Shown here in pieces: positions 12,601-37,100 of a stretch of 64,000 bases of DNA. The notes under the pieces were generated by a model that made no database searches, was not told where the DNA came from, and was given only the letters and a program-made list of their open reading frames with translations. The stretch is from positions 2,259,001 through 2,323,000 of the forward strand of contig NC_133911.1 in assembly GCF_964199755.1 (NCBI RefSeq), given 5' to 3'. The stretch comes from Larus michahellis. Taxonomy: Eukaryota > Chordata > Aves > Charadriiformes > Laridae. The translations under genes were made by a program, and so were the position numbers. The first letter of the stretch is position 1. Each line of letters opens with the position of its first letter.

Positions 12601-14653
12601 GCTGCTGTGATGATTGATGCTGCGAACACGGACAAAGAAAATCAGAGCACCTAACGAACAAGTTTTGCCTCCAAGCCTGTTCTTACTCTGAAAATCTCGA
12701 GAAAACAGATGAGAAGCCTTCCCGTCTCCCCAGCAAAAACGAACGCAGCATGACTGCAGGGAGACAAACCCACCAGGAAACAAGTTCTGGGGAGTTTTAT
12801 CCCCCCCCCCGCCCCCGACGGAAGGGTGGACGCAGGGCTGGCCGCACGGCGAGCCTTGTCGCAGCAAACAGGAAAAGCGGAGCCGTGAGTCTCCTGAATT
12901 CCCTGATATCAGAGCAGGATATCACGGCCCGGCAGTGGGAGAACACAATGCATCAAGGCGGGGGGGACTGGGGTCTTTCCAGCTCTCTCGTATTCCCAGG
13001 TAGCCGTTGGGAAGATGGTGGGGGGGGAATCACACTTGGCTGAGGACAATAAAGCAGAAACAACAGGGATGATGCACAGACCCCGTAGGACTTCAGCTGG
13101 CATTCCTCTCCCTGCGAAGACCTGGTCTTTAGGTTGTCATTCCTTACTTTATAAACACAATAAAAGGCTCGATTTTAAAAAGAAAGCCTTTCCACCACTG
13201 TCCCATAAGCCCCTGGGAGCATGGGCAAAAGTACCATCATTTTTCTCTCCGATTTAAAAAAAGGTATTTCCCAAGTTTAGTGTCCGGTTCTGGCAGACGG
13301 AGGCCAAGTGCAGGGCTCCTGAGGAATATAAACTCACAAATACAGGAAGGGAGAAAGTCTGCAGACACACACGGTCTGAAATAGCACAGGCAGGCCAGAA
13401 GGATAACTGCCTGGGGATACGCTCTCAATTCTGCCTAGAAATTATCCGCTGCAGCCTGAGGATGACACGAAGAGGAGCCACAGAGGACGGTAAAGGGCCT
13501 GGGTCAGTGCTGGCGGCTGAGGCAGCCCCTCCCAGGACCTGTCAGCAGTTTTCATTGCACATTGATGGAAGGGATCTCATCAAGAGTGTTTCACGGAAAC
13601 GGGACAGACCTTCCCTGCCACCGGCGCGGCAGATCCAGTGCTGAATCCTGGGGTAGCCAACTCCGGGTGTCAGCAACACCCTGCCAAAGCCCTCACCAGG
13701 GGAACCCCTGCAGCTCCTGCGTTACCCATTGCATTAAATCCTGGGAGTCCCCATTTCAAATGGGGTTTGGTTTCTTTCCTGGCTGTTTCGGCTGCACGAG
13801 AGCTCGTTTTTGGGGAGCACTGGAGGACTGTTGCCACCAAAGTCATCCTGCCCATGCCCTGGCTGCAAGAGCGGCGTGCTGCAGCTTGAGTTACAGAGGA
13901 GTCGAGACGAACCCTCGCCTCTAGCTGGATAAACAGACTCCAGCGTAAACCACCTCCAGTCCTCCATCGGGCTCTCCTCTGTGCAGGCAGGCTACGAGTC
14001 AAAGAAGTGCCCAGATTAATTACGCAAATAAAGGCAAAGAAAGCATCCTCATCACATGGAGAAAGGCACCTGCCTCCCAGGGACCACCTACCCTGGCATA
14101 ACACTGCAGGCTTCCCACGCAATACAGGCCATTAATTATCACTCCCCTCCTGCTCCAGCACGACTCGTGTGTGTGGGAGCGAAGGGGGTGGAAAGTAGCT
14201 CCCAAGTGGCCAGAAGAGCTGGAGGGAGAAGAGTTGAGAGGCATTCCTGTTCACGTTCCTAAAACGGAGATCCTGCTGCTGCCTTCCACCCTCCTTTGTA
14301 AAGCGTTAAGCCCCACCAGTGAAAAGCGCTACGTAAAAGCTAGGCATTAACTCTCTCGTTCGGCACCAGCCTAATAAGTAGAAAGCCAATGCCATTGTTT
14401 TAGATCTAAGCAAAAAAAAAAAAAAAAAAAAAACAACTTTGAAACCTGAAAAATCAGGGGTTTTGGAAGCAATTATCTCCCTCCTCCGTCTCCCTGAGAC
14501 TAAAGAAAGACGAAATGTGGGCCAATTATTTCTTTGAAGGCTAAATATTTACTCCTCGATGAAGCGCAGCAGCTCAGGCTGGAGATGAATTACCCAGCTC
14601 TGATGTCATCCAATGCCTGCAAGTAAGAAAACCCAAACGAAAACAGGTACGAG

Positions 14654-14677
14654 CAAAACAACAACAACAACAACAAT
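14654..14677. repeat. (CAA)n microsatellite
   Basis: A run of about seven CAA units follows CAAAA in the presumed FBXO42 intron 4. It is a simple sequence repeat with no further signal. Confidence 0.85.
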
Positions 14678-17023
14678 GAAAAAAAGGGTGTTTTCTCCTG
14701 GAAAAGCCCTTCAGAGAGGGGGAAGGGATGAACCTGAGCCGTGTCCAAGGCATTTAGCACAGCCCTGGCACCACGCTCCCGTTCCCTTCAGGTAGCTCCA
14801 CTCAAGTCTCATTAGCTAAGATGCCCATGCTTAATGAGGGCACAAGTAGAGCGTGATCAAACCTTTCCGAGCAAGAACCGGCCTTGCGGAAAAACTGCCG
14901 TCTTATTCTGGAGCGAGACCTACCCTCTAGAGCCAGGGGTGGGAACTCCTCCTCACCTCCACGAGCAATTAGCCTGCAGACACGCCGAGCGTTAATCAAT
15001 CAACGTCAGCTCTTCTTTAAAAAAAAATAAAAAAAAATTAATAAAAGTCTCTCTCCTGCCTTATTTACGCCTGACTGCCGAGGTTCAAAGCGCCCTCTGC
15101 TTTTGCCCCCTCCAGTCACTATTCTTTCCCAGGCAGCGGGTGCCAACCCTCTGGTTAAGGGCATCAAAATAATAAAAATAAAAAAAAAAAGAAAGCAGTT
15201 ACGTGTAAGAAACCACCACCGGCACAAGCGCGGGGTGACTCATCTCCTCTGCAGAGCGAGGAACAAGAGCGCGCTCTGTTCGGTGAGACTGCCTGAAGTT
15301 TCAGTTGCGATCCCATCTCGCTACACGCGCTCATGACAGCATGCCGAAATATTTCCTCGGGGGATCTTCCCATGGGACTTAACTCTGACACATATTCCCA
15401 CAGGACTCGTTCTTTTAAAAGCGTTATTTGTTAGTAAGGCAGTGGGAATTTTGACTTTGCGAAATACCAAGGGGGTGACTGAGATGGGGAGCTGGGTGCC
15501 GGCGGCTGGAGCCGTTAACGCGAGTGCCGAGTCGTGCCCCGCGTTCAAGCCGACGGAAGAACTCGCTGGGCTGCAAGAATAGATGTCCTGGGTCAGAGCA
15601 GAGGTCCGCATCGCCCGGCATCCTGTTTATGCTACCCGTGGCCTCTTTCTCCACCCCTGAGCAGAGGGAGAGCGCTACGGCGGGGAAGGAGGAAGAGCGA
15701 GAGCCGCTTTCCGCGTGCGTGTAGACTGTCGTTTGTTTCCTTCCTCTGTTTTAAGGCCACGACTGCTCAATTCTCACCTGTAGGCGTCACACGGTTGGGT
15801 GCGCAGATGCAAAAATCAAAATATTAAGAGTTGCGCAGACCGATAGCCAGCCAGCGGTCATCAAGCACCAAGTGTAACGTTATTTTTATCTGTTAACAAT
15901 GAATTCTGCATATTACCATTATTCTAATTTGTATAAAACTTTTGCTTCCAACTTAGCGGCAGATCACAAATCAGCTGCTGAACATATTTCACTTCCTTTC
16001 TCTTCAGGCCTTCTATATAGGCTGAAAGTTTGAATTTTGTAGGATTATTAAAGCGTGGTATCCGGCTCCCTAGTCCGACATCTCTGTTACAAAACTTTCC
16101 GAAATCTCTAGCAGATTGGGCTTGCCGGCTTTTGACTATAGGCCTCCTTTTCAACTTGTTGTGCTGCTTGGATTTGTAGCGCCGTTTTCTTTCGGCCTGA
16201 ATCTACAAATGCCTCTACTTTGAAAGAAACAGTTCTTCACCACCACAGTCATTTTTGAAGTTAACGCTTCAAAAAAATGACATCCGACCGATTCCCAGAT
16301 CACACCAGTACGCAGAACCATGTGGATTTTGGAGGACTTCGTATAAGAAAGAAAAGTATCAGACAAGAAAACACGACTTTAAACAATAACCGAGTAATCC
16401 ACAATACTTCGAGCACAGGAAGCAGGGTCAGGGGCAGCCTGCACCCGAGCAGACAAGTCAGCAAGGAGCCCTCGGTGGATGCTGAGCTCCTTTTCTTCTT
16501 CCTACTCCTGGTTAAATTTTAAGCTTTTGCTGAAATGGCGAGTTTAATACTGACTTTCCCCCCGCCACAAGAGCTTCCCCCAATTCTTCTGCCTTTCTCC
16601 AAGTTATTTCAAAAATATAAGGAAAACGAGCGTGCTGTATGTGACATTTTGAGTACAAAAAGCAGCGTGGGCAATCATCTGTGGTGTCTTCCTGCCCTGC
16701 TCCGAGCGTGTGGACTGCAGGAATGTACCTGTTTTCCCACGCTCTCCGGCTTGCCGTGGGTAGCCCGCATGGGCATGTCTCCTCCACTCCTCAAAATACC
16801 TGAAGTGGCAGCTACTAAAGTTATTCAAAAATAAAATAAAAATCTCAGCTCTGGGACAACAGCTTTTATCAACGCAGCCTCTCGTGAGCGCGGGTGAGTG
16901 TCACTCATCCCGCGTGGCACGAACCAGCACCGGGAAGCTGCTCCAGGCAAAGAGAAACAACTCAGCACGAGAACACGCATCTTCTGCGGCCAAAAAAAAA
17001 AAAACAAACCTGAAAACTGGTCA

Positions 17024-27885
<10,862 letters not shown>

Positions 27886-30800
27886 TCATCGCTCTCAGCC
27901 CCACCATCGCCTACAGACGGTACCAGAGAGAGAAAACAAATAAACCCGCTGGAGGAATTGCAGCCTCCTGAAGCCCTGTTGTTGGGTGCAGAAGGTGTGA
28001 TGCCACCGCACCGGTGGGGGAAAGGGATCCCCACCGAATCCGGAGCAACGCCAGGCAAGACAGGAGGGAAGCGACAGCTCTGCAGCCCCTCCTCCCCCGT
28101 GAAACCAGTTTTGCCAGCGAGCCTGCTTTACCCCGAGCAACTTCTCAGCGGCACGCAGGGGGGAAAAAGGGAAAAATAATCCCTGTCCCATTTTCCCTTA
28201 ACACCCCCCTTTTTTCCTTTTTTTTTTTTTTTTTTTTTTTTCATTAAGTACTTGCACACAGTTCTTACCGGCAGTAGGTGAGGAAAGAAAAACCCCCACA
28301 GGATTTACTGCTGCTGAAAGGCTGGAGTATCACATATTGTATCTCCAGCTATTCAGAACATCCTAAGTATAAGGTAACGTCCCGATGACAGAAATACATC
28401 ATGAAATAAATCCACTTTAACGAGCCGCTGGGTCCCGTTCGGCCAGTTGGCACGGTTTGCAGTTAAACCCATGCTCGTTGCTGCAAAACAAATCCCTGGA
28501 CCCTATTTCCTAGGAAGCAGCGGACCTGTTTTGGGGAGAGCAGTGAGAGTTTTTCCTTCCAACGCCGCTGGGTAGAAAGACCAAGGGATGCAACTGCTCC
28601 GTGATTATTCCTGCACCGACAGCTCAAACCAATATAACTCATGAGGATGACCCAGGGACTTTCTTTTCCAGAAACTGCCATTGCTAATTCCCTTTTTATC
28701 TCTTCCAGCACAGCAGGTTGCAATGAAGGACCCAAACCAGAGCAAGCTCTCAACTCTTACATCGCTCAGCGTGAGTTTTTCCCCGACACCACGAGGCAGA
28801 ACTGCCCAGCCATCCCCAGGTCCCAGATCGACCGGGACGATGGGACACGGATCGATAAATTCCATGGGACAAATCCCACCTGCAGAGAGCCCAGGAACCA
28901 AACCTGCTCCTCAAGAGGGAAGAACAGACACAGCTTTTTGCCCACTATGTATTTAAATACAAGTCCCTTGCACCGTGTTGGTCATAAAATATAGCATCCT
29001 ATTTTTACCAAACTCTCAGTATTGCAGAAAACATGTCTGGAAGGAATTTAAGTTACCTAGCTATCAGGAATAAACGTAGTTGTTATAAGCTTCCAGCAAT
29101 GCAAACTCTACTGCTTTCCCCAGCTAAACCCAGGGTTTTCCCATCCCGGCACAGACCAAGCCGAAGAGCCACGGGAATAGCAGACGGCGGAGACGTGGAG
29201 CGGAAAAGCTTGCCATGACAACTAATTTATGCTCAGAAAAATGACGTTCGACAGCGTTACTCTCCACTTTTGTCAGGTTCCCTGATGAAGCAGCTTCAGA
29301 AAATCCACGGGGCTGTCAATCTTCGGTAGAAACCACGTCAAAATTAAACTTAAGAGTTACCATTCCTAACAGATGCTCCGCATGTTTTCCCCGTGTCAGA
29401 AATCCTTCTCACGAGTCAATGTTATGACAGAGAAAGGCTGAAACCCAACCGCTTTGACACTAAAGCGCTGCCGCCGCCAAACTGCATTACGCAGCAGATA
29501 ATACGCCAATTCCCAAAGATTAAGAAATGGAAAACTAAAAAAAAAAAAAAAAAAAAAGGCAGAGCTGCACTAAAAAAATAAATAAATTAAAAACCAGAGG
29601 GTTGGGTCTTTTCCAAGCGAAAACATCTATCGTCGTGAAGCGTGTGGTGATTTCCATCTCGACAGGCCGTGGCAGGAAGCCAAAGGCTGCCGGGACTCCA
29701 ACCTGGGGATGCGGTTTTGCCGGAGCAAGGAGGGTCGGTCCCTACCTCTCGGGGCTTGGGAAAAACAGAGCACGGCACATCTACCCTGGCCGAGCGGAAG
29801 GCGTTTCACACCCTGAAAACGTGTTAGAAAACCAAAGAGGAGTGCATTTGCATCCAGGTCAGGTACGATGGGACACCTGCGGGTGACAACGGCGAACATA
29901 AGCCTCGGCTCGACAGGTTCGCACAAGACATCTGTTGTGTTACTAAGGTTTAGAAGCAAAGATTATGTGTTTCCCCAACAGCTTTTATTTACCCTTTAAA
30001 TAACGTCCAAAACCTGCTGGAGGAAGTCAGCTGAGAAGTGCAGGAACGCACGCCTGGCTAGCAAGGGGCTTTTTCCAGTTATTAAATCCCAGTTTGGATC
30101 CTCTGGAGCAGGCTCGGGAAGAACACACGACAGCAAGTTAATCACAAGGCACAAAAGAGCTCGGGGGTTAGAGAAGCATCTCTGAGGCCCGTTTTAAAGA
30201 GGCAGGAGGAGCAGGGAAACCCCTCGATGCCTCCCAATAGCACGTGCTTGCGCAGATCTGGGGATGGAGAAGCTGCACCGAGTTTTGGCTGTTCTTAACC
30301 ACACCACTTGACAATATTATAAATATTCAAATGCATTCGCTTTGCTAGCTCCTCGATTTCTAAACGTTTGAGGGTAAGAAATAACCGTCCTCCAAGCTTT
30401 CACACCCACGCCATGTCATTTTTCTTCAGGAAAACAAGACTAGCAATAAACTCAACTCCCAAAAGGCACACTGCCGTCAAAATAACCCTTCAAGCTTGAC
30501 CTGCCCTGGATGCAGCTTTTGCTTTTACGGCACGGGAACAGCGGGCTGGGAATAACCACCCCCGGACTGTAAAGCAGAAAAAGCCCTTCCTATAACCCTG
30601 CGCCAACATCAAAAAAAAAAAAAGGGAAAAGGCTAAAGAAAGCCGGGCAGTTGGTAATAGGGAGCTAACACACCCCAGCCAGCTTCTATTACCAATTATC
30701 CAGCAGATCCACAAGAGAAAATCCCATGCCGGTGTTTTGACTAGTTATTCCATGAGCAGAAGGGAGCGTTTCTGTCCTGTTTGCATTTCGGGGGGATGCA

Positions 30801-33800
30801 GTAGGTGCTTTCTCACTCATGCTGGCTCTCTGCTCGCATTGAACCGAGCTTCGGTTTGTACGCAGGCTAAAATTAATCTCCGAGCACTCAAAAAGCCGCA
30901 GGAAAGGGATTTAAGCAGTCGTGTCTCGTCCAAAAGTACCTGCAATTCAATTAACTTGCCCGGACGGATCCAGGAATCACTTTCTGCTTGGATCGACTGC
31001 TGCGAAGGCCAACACAAGCCCCTTGATGCATCATACTGCATTTTTGCGCCCTACAGCCCTCCTGCTCTGGAAGAATTGCCCTCTATTCCAGCAACAGAAA
31101 TGTTTTACGGCATTCAGAAATTAGCCTAAAGCCCTACCAAGGAGGGATCGCAACCGCTTAAAATAACACGTAAAGAAACGCTAGAAGGGCAATCGAAGCA
31201 GAGCTCTGCCAGCCCTGATCAAATTTGCCTGGCCCTTCCTAAAAGCTGTGTCTCTGCCAGCTGGCAAAACATTTTATAAGTCTTTTCCTCCTTTCAGAGC
31301 ACTTCAATTTTCCCTCTCTCCCCCCCCTTCCGAAATTATTGAAGAACCTGCTATTTATTCCGCTAAAGTTAATTATCCGCTGCAGCGGAACAAACAAGAT
31401 GAGGAATATTAAATGCAGGGAGGTGGGGGGGGAAAAAACCCACCGGGTTGAAGGATTTCTGGAAGGCTGGTAGCGACACCAGGCAGCCAGCAGCCGGCTC
31501 CCGCAAACCCCCCCTCGCCCCAGGAAGGTTTTTCCTACCTGCAGGCACCTCTCCCAGTCCCACCGACCCCAGTTCACAGGCATGGGTGGCATCAGTGGTT
31601 CCCATCCCGAGCTACCTCCTCTTCTCCGCCACTCTCAGCTGGTTTAAGAAGTGCCTGATCCCGCAGGGTTTTTGACCTGGGTTTGTTTTTTGTGTTTGGT
31701 TTTTTTTAAAAAAAAAAAAAAAAAAATAAATCTCAACTGATTTTAGGAGGAAAAAAAAAAAAGCCTCCAAGGGAAAGATCTTGAATGAAAATAAGAGGCT
31801 GTGTAATAGTACTGAGTCAGAGCACATTAGTCATAAGGGAATGCTCATTTTCACATGCCACCGAAAAATTCTCTCTCCCAAAACATAAGCGTAGAAGCTA
31901 GGTTCTCACCCGGGGGGAAAAAAAAAAAACCAAAAAAAAACCTGAAGGTGTGTGAAAGGACCCAGCCGCGGCTGGAAGGAGAAAGGGACTCTGCAGAACA
32001 GAACAATTAATTGCACTTGGCAATCGGCGTTAATTTAGGGGTGGAAGACAGCAACTGCCTCTAACGCACTCCAGACTCTTCCTCATACTATGCAACTGCT
32101 TATTCTGCTTGTCAACAGCCCCATCGGCACGGCAGGGTAGCATTTAGGGAGACATTTAGACCTTTTAGGCTTATTCTTTTGCCCAGTTTAAAAAAAAAAA
32201 AAAAAAAAAAAAGAGCCTATTCCATCAGACAGACACGTTTAATAATAAGTCTTGGGCTGCTTCCTTGAAAAAAAAAAAACAAAACAAAAAATCCTATTTG
32301 TACTGGGAAGGATTATTTTTGCATTTTTGCATGATATTTTGTTTCTCTCATGCAGCCGTGCCACTTCAATGGCAGCGTCCCCGCCTCCAGTTTGGTTTTT
32401 GCTGCTATCAGTTGCCCTACAGAAGCCCTGAGCCCTTTTCTAGCGATATAAGAGGAAAAATAAAGGACTATTTCCTAGGTAGAAGCACATTATTTTCTGA
32501 CAGCGAGAGCACAGGGAGCAAAGGGTCTGTGGGAGCCATGGGATTTGGTGTATGGCTAAACACCATTAAATAAGACGACGCCAGCCCCTCAAAACTTGCA
32601 CCAGTTAGAGCCGATCCATTTGAAAAATCAACTGCTAGAGAAATTCAATGCTGGAAAATAATAATAAAAAAAAAAAAGCAGGTTTTAGTCAAGAAAAAGA
32701 ACACAAAGCCCCCGGGAAACGGAACGATGAGCAATATCCTGCCTTGCGCTGCCCTGGAGCACGGCGCCCAGGCGGAGGAGCGGGACCTCGGGGACACCTG
32801 CGCCAGGCTTTTCTTCTCAGCCCTGCAAAACAGGCAATTCCGAGTTCTTTGAAGCACAAGCTTTTCCCTTTAGTCGCCTTTCGACAGGAAATTGGTGTGG
32901 TGGGTTTTGTTTTGGTTTTTTTTTTTTTTCTTTTTCTTTCGTACAAGACCTAACTTCACCCGTGAAAATAAAGGTTTCCTAAATTCCAGCTGCAAGCATG
33001 AACATTAAAATACACACCTTTCAGTACTACCCCCCTGCCACGTGTTTCGCCTGATAAACCAATGCTTTTATAGAGACTCACTCAAAATCACAGGTCTTCA
33101 CTTTACAGTGCCATATAACCCGCACCATACCGGAACGAAACAGCACGATTACAGCTGGATTTTAATTGATACGGTCGTAACAAAAAGGTTTAGAGAGTTA
33201 CCAGAAATCCCTCCCACCCTGACAACGGCGAGCTGACCCTCAGCTATTTCACATTCCTGCTCATTTTTATTCTAAGTTTTCAGAAAAAAAAAAAAAACAA
33301 ACAAAAAACCCCAAAGTAGTAAGATAACATTATGCAGTGAGATTTATTGCCCCAACGGCACAGCAACCTAAAAATAAATCCTGCCTAATCTATCTTCCTA
33401 CAGAATGAAAGCACTGAAAACGAGGAAGAAAAAAAACCTGAGGTTTATTCTGGATTTATACAGGAATACAGACCTAGGTAGCAAATATTTTATATACTTG
33501 TTGTTAGCGTACAGTTGGGGAGATATCCCTGCAGAACGCTGCTAAACAAGCCGAGATCTCCAACAGCCGACAAAACCCCCCGAATGCATCCAGAACAAAT
33601 GGGATTTGGAGACTTTCTAGTCTCGTTTGACGGCGTTATTCCCCTTAAACCAGCTTAAGTTGCTTAAAACCTGTTGAAATCTGGCCCGATAAGCACTAAC
33701 GCCCCAGAAAGAAGCTGTTATATATTAATTATTTAGGTCCTGCTTGAGGTCACAAGCACACGGTTGGCCAAAGAGCCCCCAGTTTAATCACGCTCGGCAT

Positions 33801-34184
33801 TAAATACATTTATCCTTAGGTTAAAGATAATCTGGATGGGCCGGGCATGTACACACAGGGCACTGTGCTCTTTGGGTTTCCCTGATAGAAATTCCAGCCT
33901 CCACATCCACGTCTCCAACTCGGGGATCTCAGTAATCGCTCAACAACGTTCCATCCCTATGGATAGGGGTGGGATCCCCTTACCCCTGAATATCAACCCT
34001 AGCTGGGATTTTCCAGGCGCAGAAAGGGTGATTCTAGGAACTCAGAGCCAAATTTGGCCTGTTTTGAAAACAAAACGTGCAAAAATCCACCGGACTGCAT
34101 CTAGGTTTGCTCTTGCGATCCATCTCCTCTACTGAAATCACTCTGAATTCTGTAGAGATGGAAATAAGTATTTCGGGCTCACAC

Positions 34185-34198
34185 GCTCCCTCTACTGG
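34185..34198 (-). promoter_or_regulatory. Possible CTCF motif (weaker match)
   Basis: The minus strand reads CCAGTAGAGGGAGC, which matches most of the CTCF core (CCASYAGRKGGC) but has A where the last C is expected. It lies in FBXO42 intron 1. This is a motif match only. Confidence 0.35.
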
Positions 34199-37100
34199 CT
34201 CCCTGCAAGCCGTTAATTAAAATTATTCTCGCCTGAACTTTTCCCAGCAAAACAAATAATCATGATTCATTTCAAAATGAAGGCAAAACTGCACGCTAGC
34301 CAGAAAACGAGAGCAATCCCTAAACAAGCAAAGATGAGGCTTTGAGACTTGAAAATAGAGGATTTTACAGGAAGATGTGCAGATGCTTCTCCGGCTGTTA
34401 ACATTCGCTGTTTGAGGATAAACAAGTTTGCGCAGCACCTGTCTGGATCAAAAACATGGGATGCGATTTTCGGTACCTATCCAAACCTGCCCGCGGTGAT
34501 TCATCAGCAAGAACTCCCGCTCCGTAACGCCAAGTGAACGCATAACGGCAGATCCTGGAAATAACTGTCACCTCCCACCTTCGTTAAGATAGCGCGGCAG
34601 GTCTGGAGCTCGTGGCAGGGCTCGGAAAGCTGCACTTAAATTAATTATTTTGAGGACAGACTGGAAAAATGACGCAGCACTCCTTACTTTCTACAGGCAT
34701 CTCTTCAACCTACCAAAGCCACTAAAATTAGTTAATCTGTATAAAGGTTTCAGGCAAATGAAGGCGAATTTACAGCTGAACCACGAGGAAGACGCAGACT
34801 GCTGATGTAAAAACCAGTCTGGCTTTGACTGTATGAAAAATAAGCCTGAAAACACAACTCGGAAACATCATTTCTGTATTTACATGTCCATCCAGCCCAA
34901 TGCCCATTTCTATGGCCAAACAGCCCAGAAAACTGTTTGCTCAGGCAAAATAATTACAGGTAAAGCACGGAAACATCCGGGAGAAGGGTTTGCTAACAAA
35001 ACTAGGAGGTACCCAAACACGTTGGGCAACTTCATTCCTGATTTTTTTAACTGACTGCATGAGATGTTTATTCGGTGTGGTTAGGATTATTTTTTTTTTT
35101 TTTTTTAAAATAAACTCTTTTCTTTGCAGAATGTAACCCGATGAATCCAAACAGCTGCTCCCAGCACAATTCCCACTAAACTGCTGCCCACACGGAGGAA
35201 ACCGCAGTCCCCGCGGTGCCCACGTGTCAAGCAAACGCTGCCACAGGAAAGCGGCCCGCGGCGAGTGTCAGAGTCCGACCCGGCGCACGACTTCCTTGGC
35301 CGGGAAAGCCCTGGATCACATCCACCTCCTCCAGCCCAGCCAGCAAAACAGGCGGCTCGGGAAGCAGCAAAATGTCATTTCCTACCGCTGCACGGCCGGT
35401 GGGTGAGCCTCTGCCGCCGGCAGCAATCGGGCTGGGGGGGGGTCAGAGCTTTTTCCTCCCCAGGAGCTCCTCTAGTCTCCAGGATTTTGAGCCTTCTTGC
35501 CTTCGGCAGGCTCTTTCCTGTGAAACTTGAGTGAATTCAGGATTTTTGAGACTCTTCTCCTTCCGTTGAATCAGGCAGAAAGGGGCAATAGGAGCAGGAA
35601 TTAGCATGGGAGGGAAAACAAACTACAAAAGCCTGGTTTCCCAAAAAACAACCCTGGCAAAGCCCGCCGAGAGGCTCCACACAGCTTCTTCAGAACATAC
35701 CAGCACTCCAGGAGACTTACATCACCAGCGTCAACACCCCTGCTGCAACGCTGCCCATGTCAATCCGGCCGTCTCTTGTTGCGTTAAGCAGAAGGACGAC
35801 CAGTCAAGAGTTAGGTTTCCAACCCCGCCGCAAAATTCAGGCTTTATGTTTGGCTTCAGGAACAAAGAATGAAGTTTTAGCGCTCAGGAAAACTAAGTTA
35901 AGCAAACAGTAGGTCAAGGTCAGGGTTTACCAATGGGGCAACTTGTCGTCGCGCTCACATTCAAGCCGCTGGTTCCCCTCCAGCGACGTGGTCTTTGCCT
36001 TAGCACACGCACGTGAAGGAGGAAGGGTGTGAAAGAATTTCATTTTTGCAATAAAGGAAGTTATTCTGCAGCCTAAATTCACAAACCACAACGCTCCTCT
36101 ATTGACTAAGAAATATAAGTCACGAGGAGCCCTGAGACATTTCATCTGAAGCGAAGACGAGCTCAAGGGTACTGGCTTTCAGGCCAGAAACAGAAGGATG
36201 CACTGGAAAAAGCCATGTATTAGTGTAGATGGGTGGCCAAGGTTTAATTTAAATCGATATCCACAGCTTTCAGACGGACTGCTGACTTCGCAGCAGCGCG
36301 CTGATGCAATGTTTTTCTCTCTGCTAGCAAGCAGGGTACCAAGATATCTAATACCATCTCGACACGGACATTATCAGCGTACGAGCACTGCAAACGATGC
36401 TCTCCCCCCGGTCGTAACTCCTAGCAGATGAGCTGCTCGGCCGTAACACGTATTGCGTGTCTAACACACCGAAAGTGTGTTTTTGTGACGTCCACTCGTC
36501 TAATCGCATCAAATAAATTTCTATGCCACCTTCAAACTAGTTGGTGGAATCCCCGGTGCAAAGCCTTTGATGAAAGCTGCCAACTGTGGAGTTAACCATC
36601 TAGCAAATATCGCCCAGGAGCAGGGCTGGATCACACCAGAGAGAATTTAAAGGCAGATCTGTTTGCTAAACAGCGATTGCAACAATACAGAAAATACATT
36701 CTCTCTCTCAATGGTGGGGAAAAAAAAAAAAAGAAAAAGGAGTTTACATCAAAAAAAGATACACCGGACCAGAAAACTCTCTGGCCACGTACCTGCCCAA
36801 TGCAACCTTGAACACCTACACACATTACAAAAGCGCAGCGTCGGCCTGGCTTTAAGCGCCACAGCAGTAATTAACCCCATTTTATAGGTAAAGGAACAAA
36901 AGCACCGAGAAGCCGAGGTCAAGCAAGCCCTCGACAGCGCTGGGATTACAATACCGGAGGTTTCTGGCTCCCTGACCTGCACCGAATAAATGAGGCTACC
37001 GCCTCCCCCGAGTTAAGATGAATATGCAGATAGCGCCAACAGCTCTGTTTTATTTTTGACGGGCGAGCTGGAAACAAAGATCCACTAATCAAAACATAAA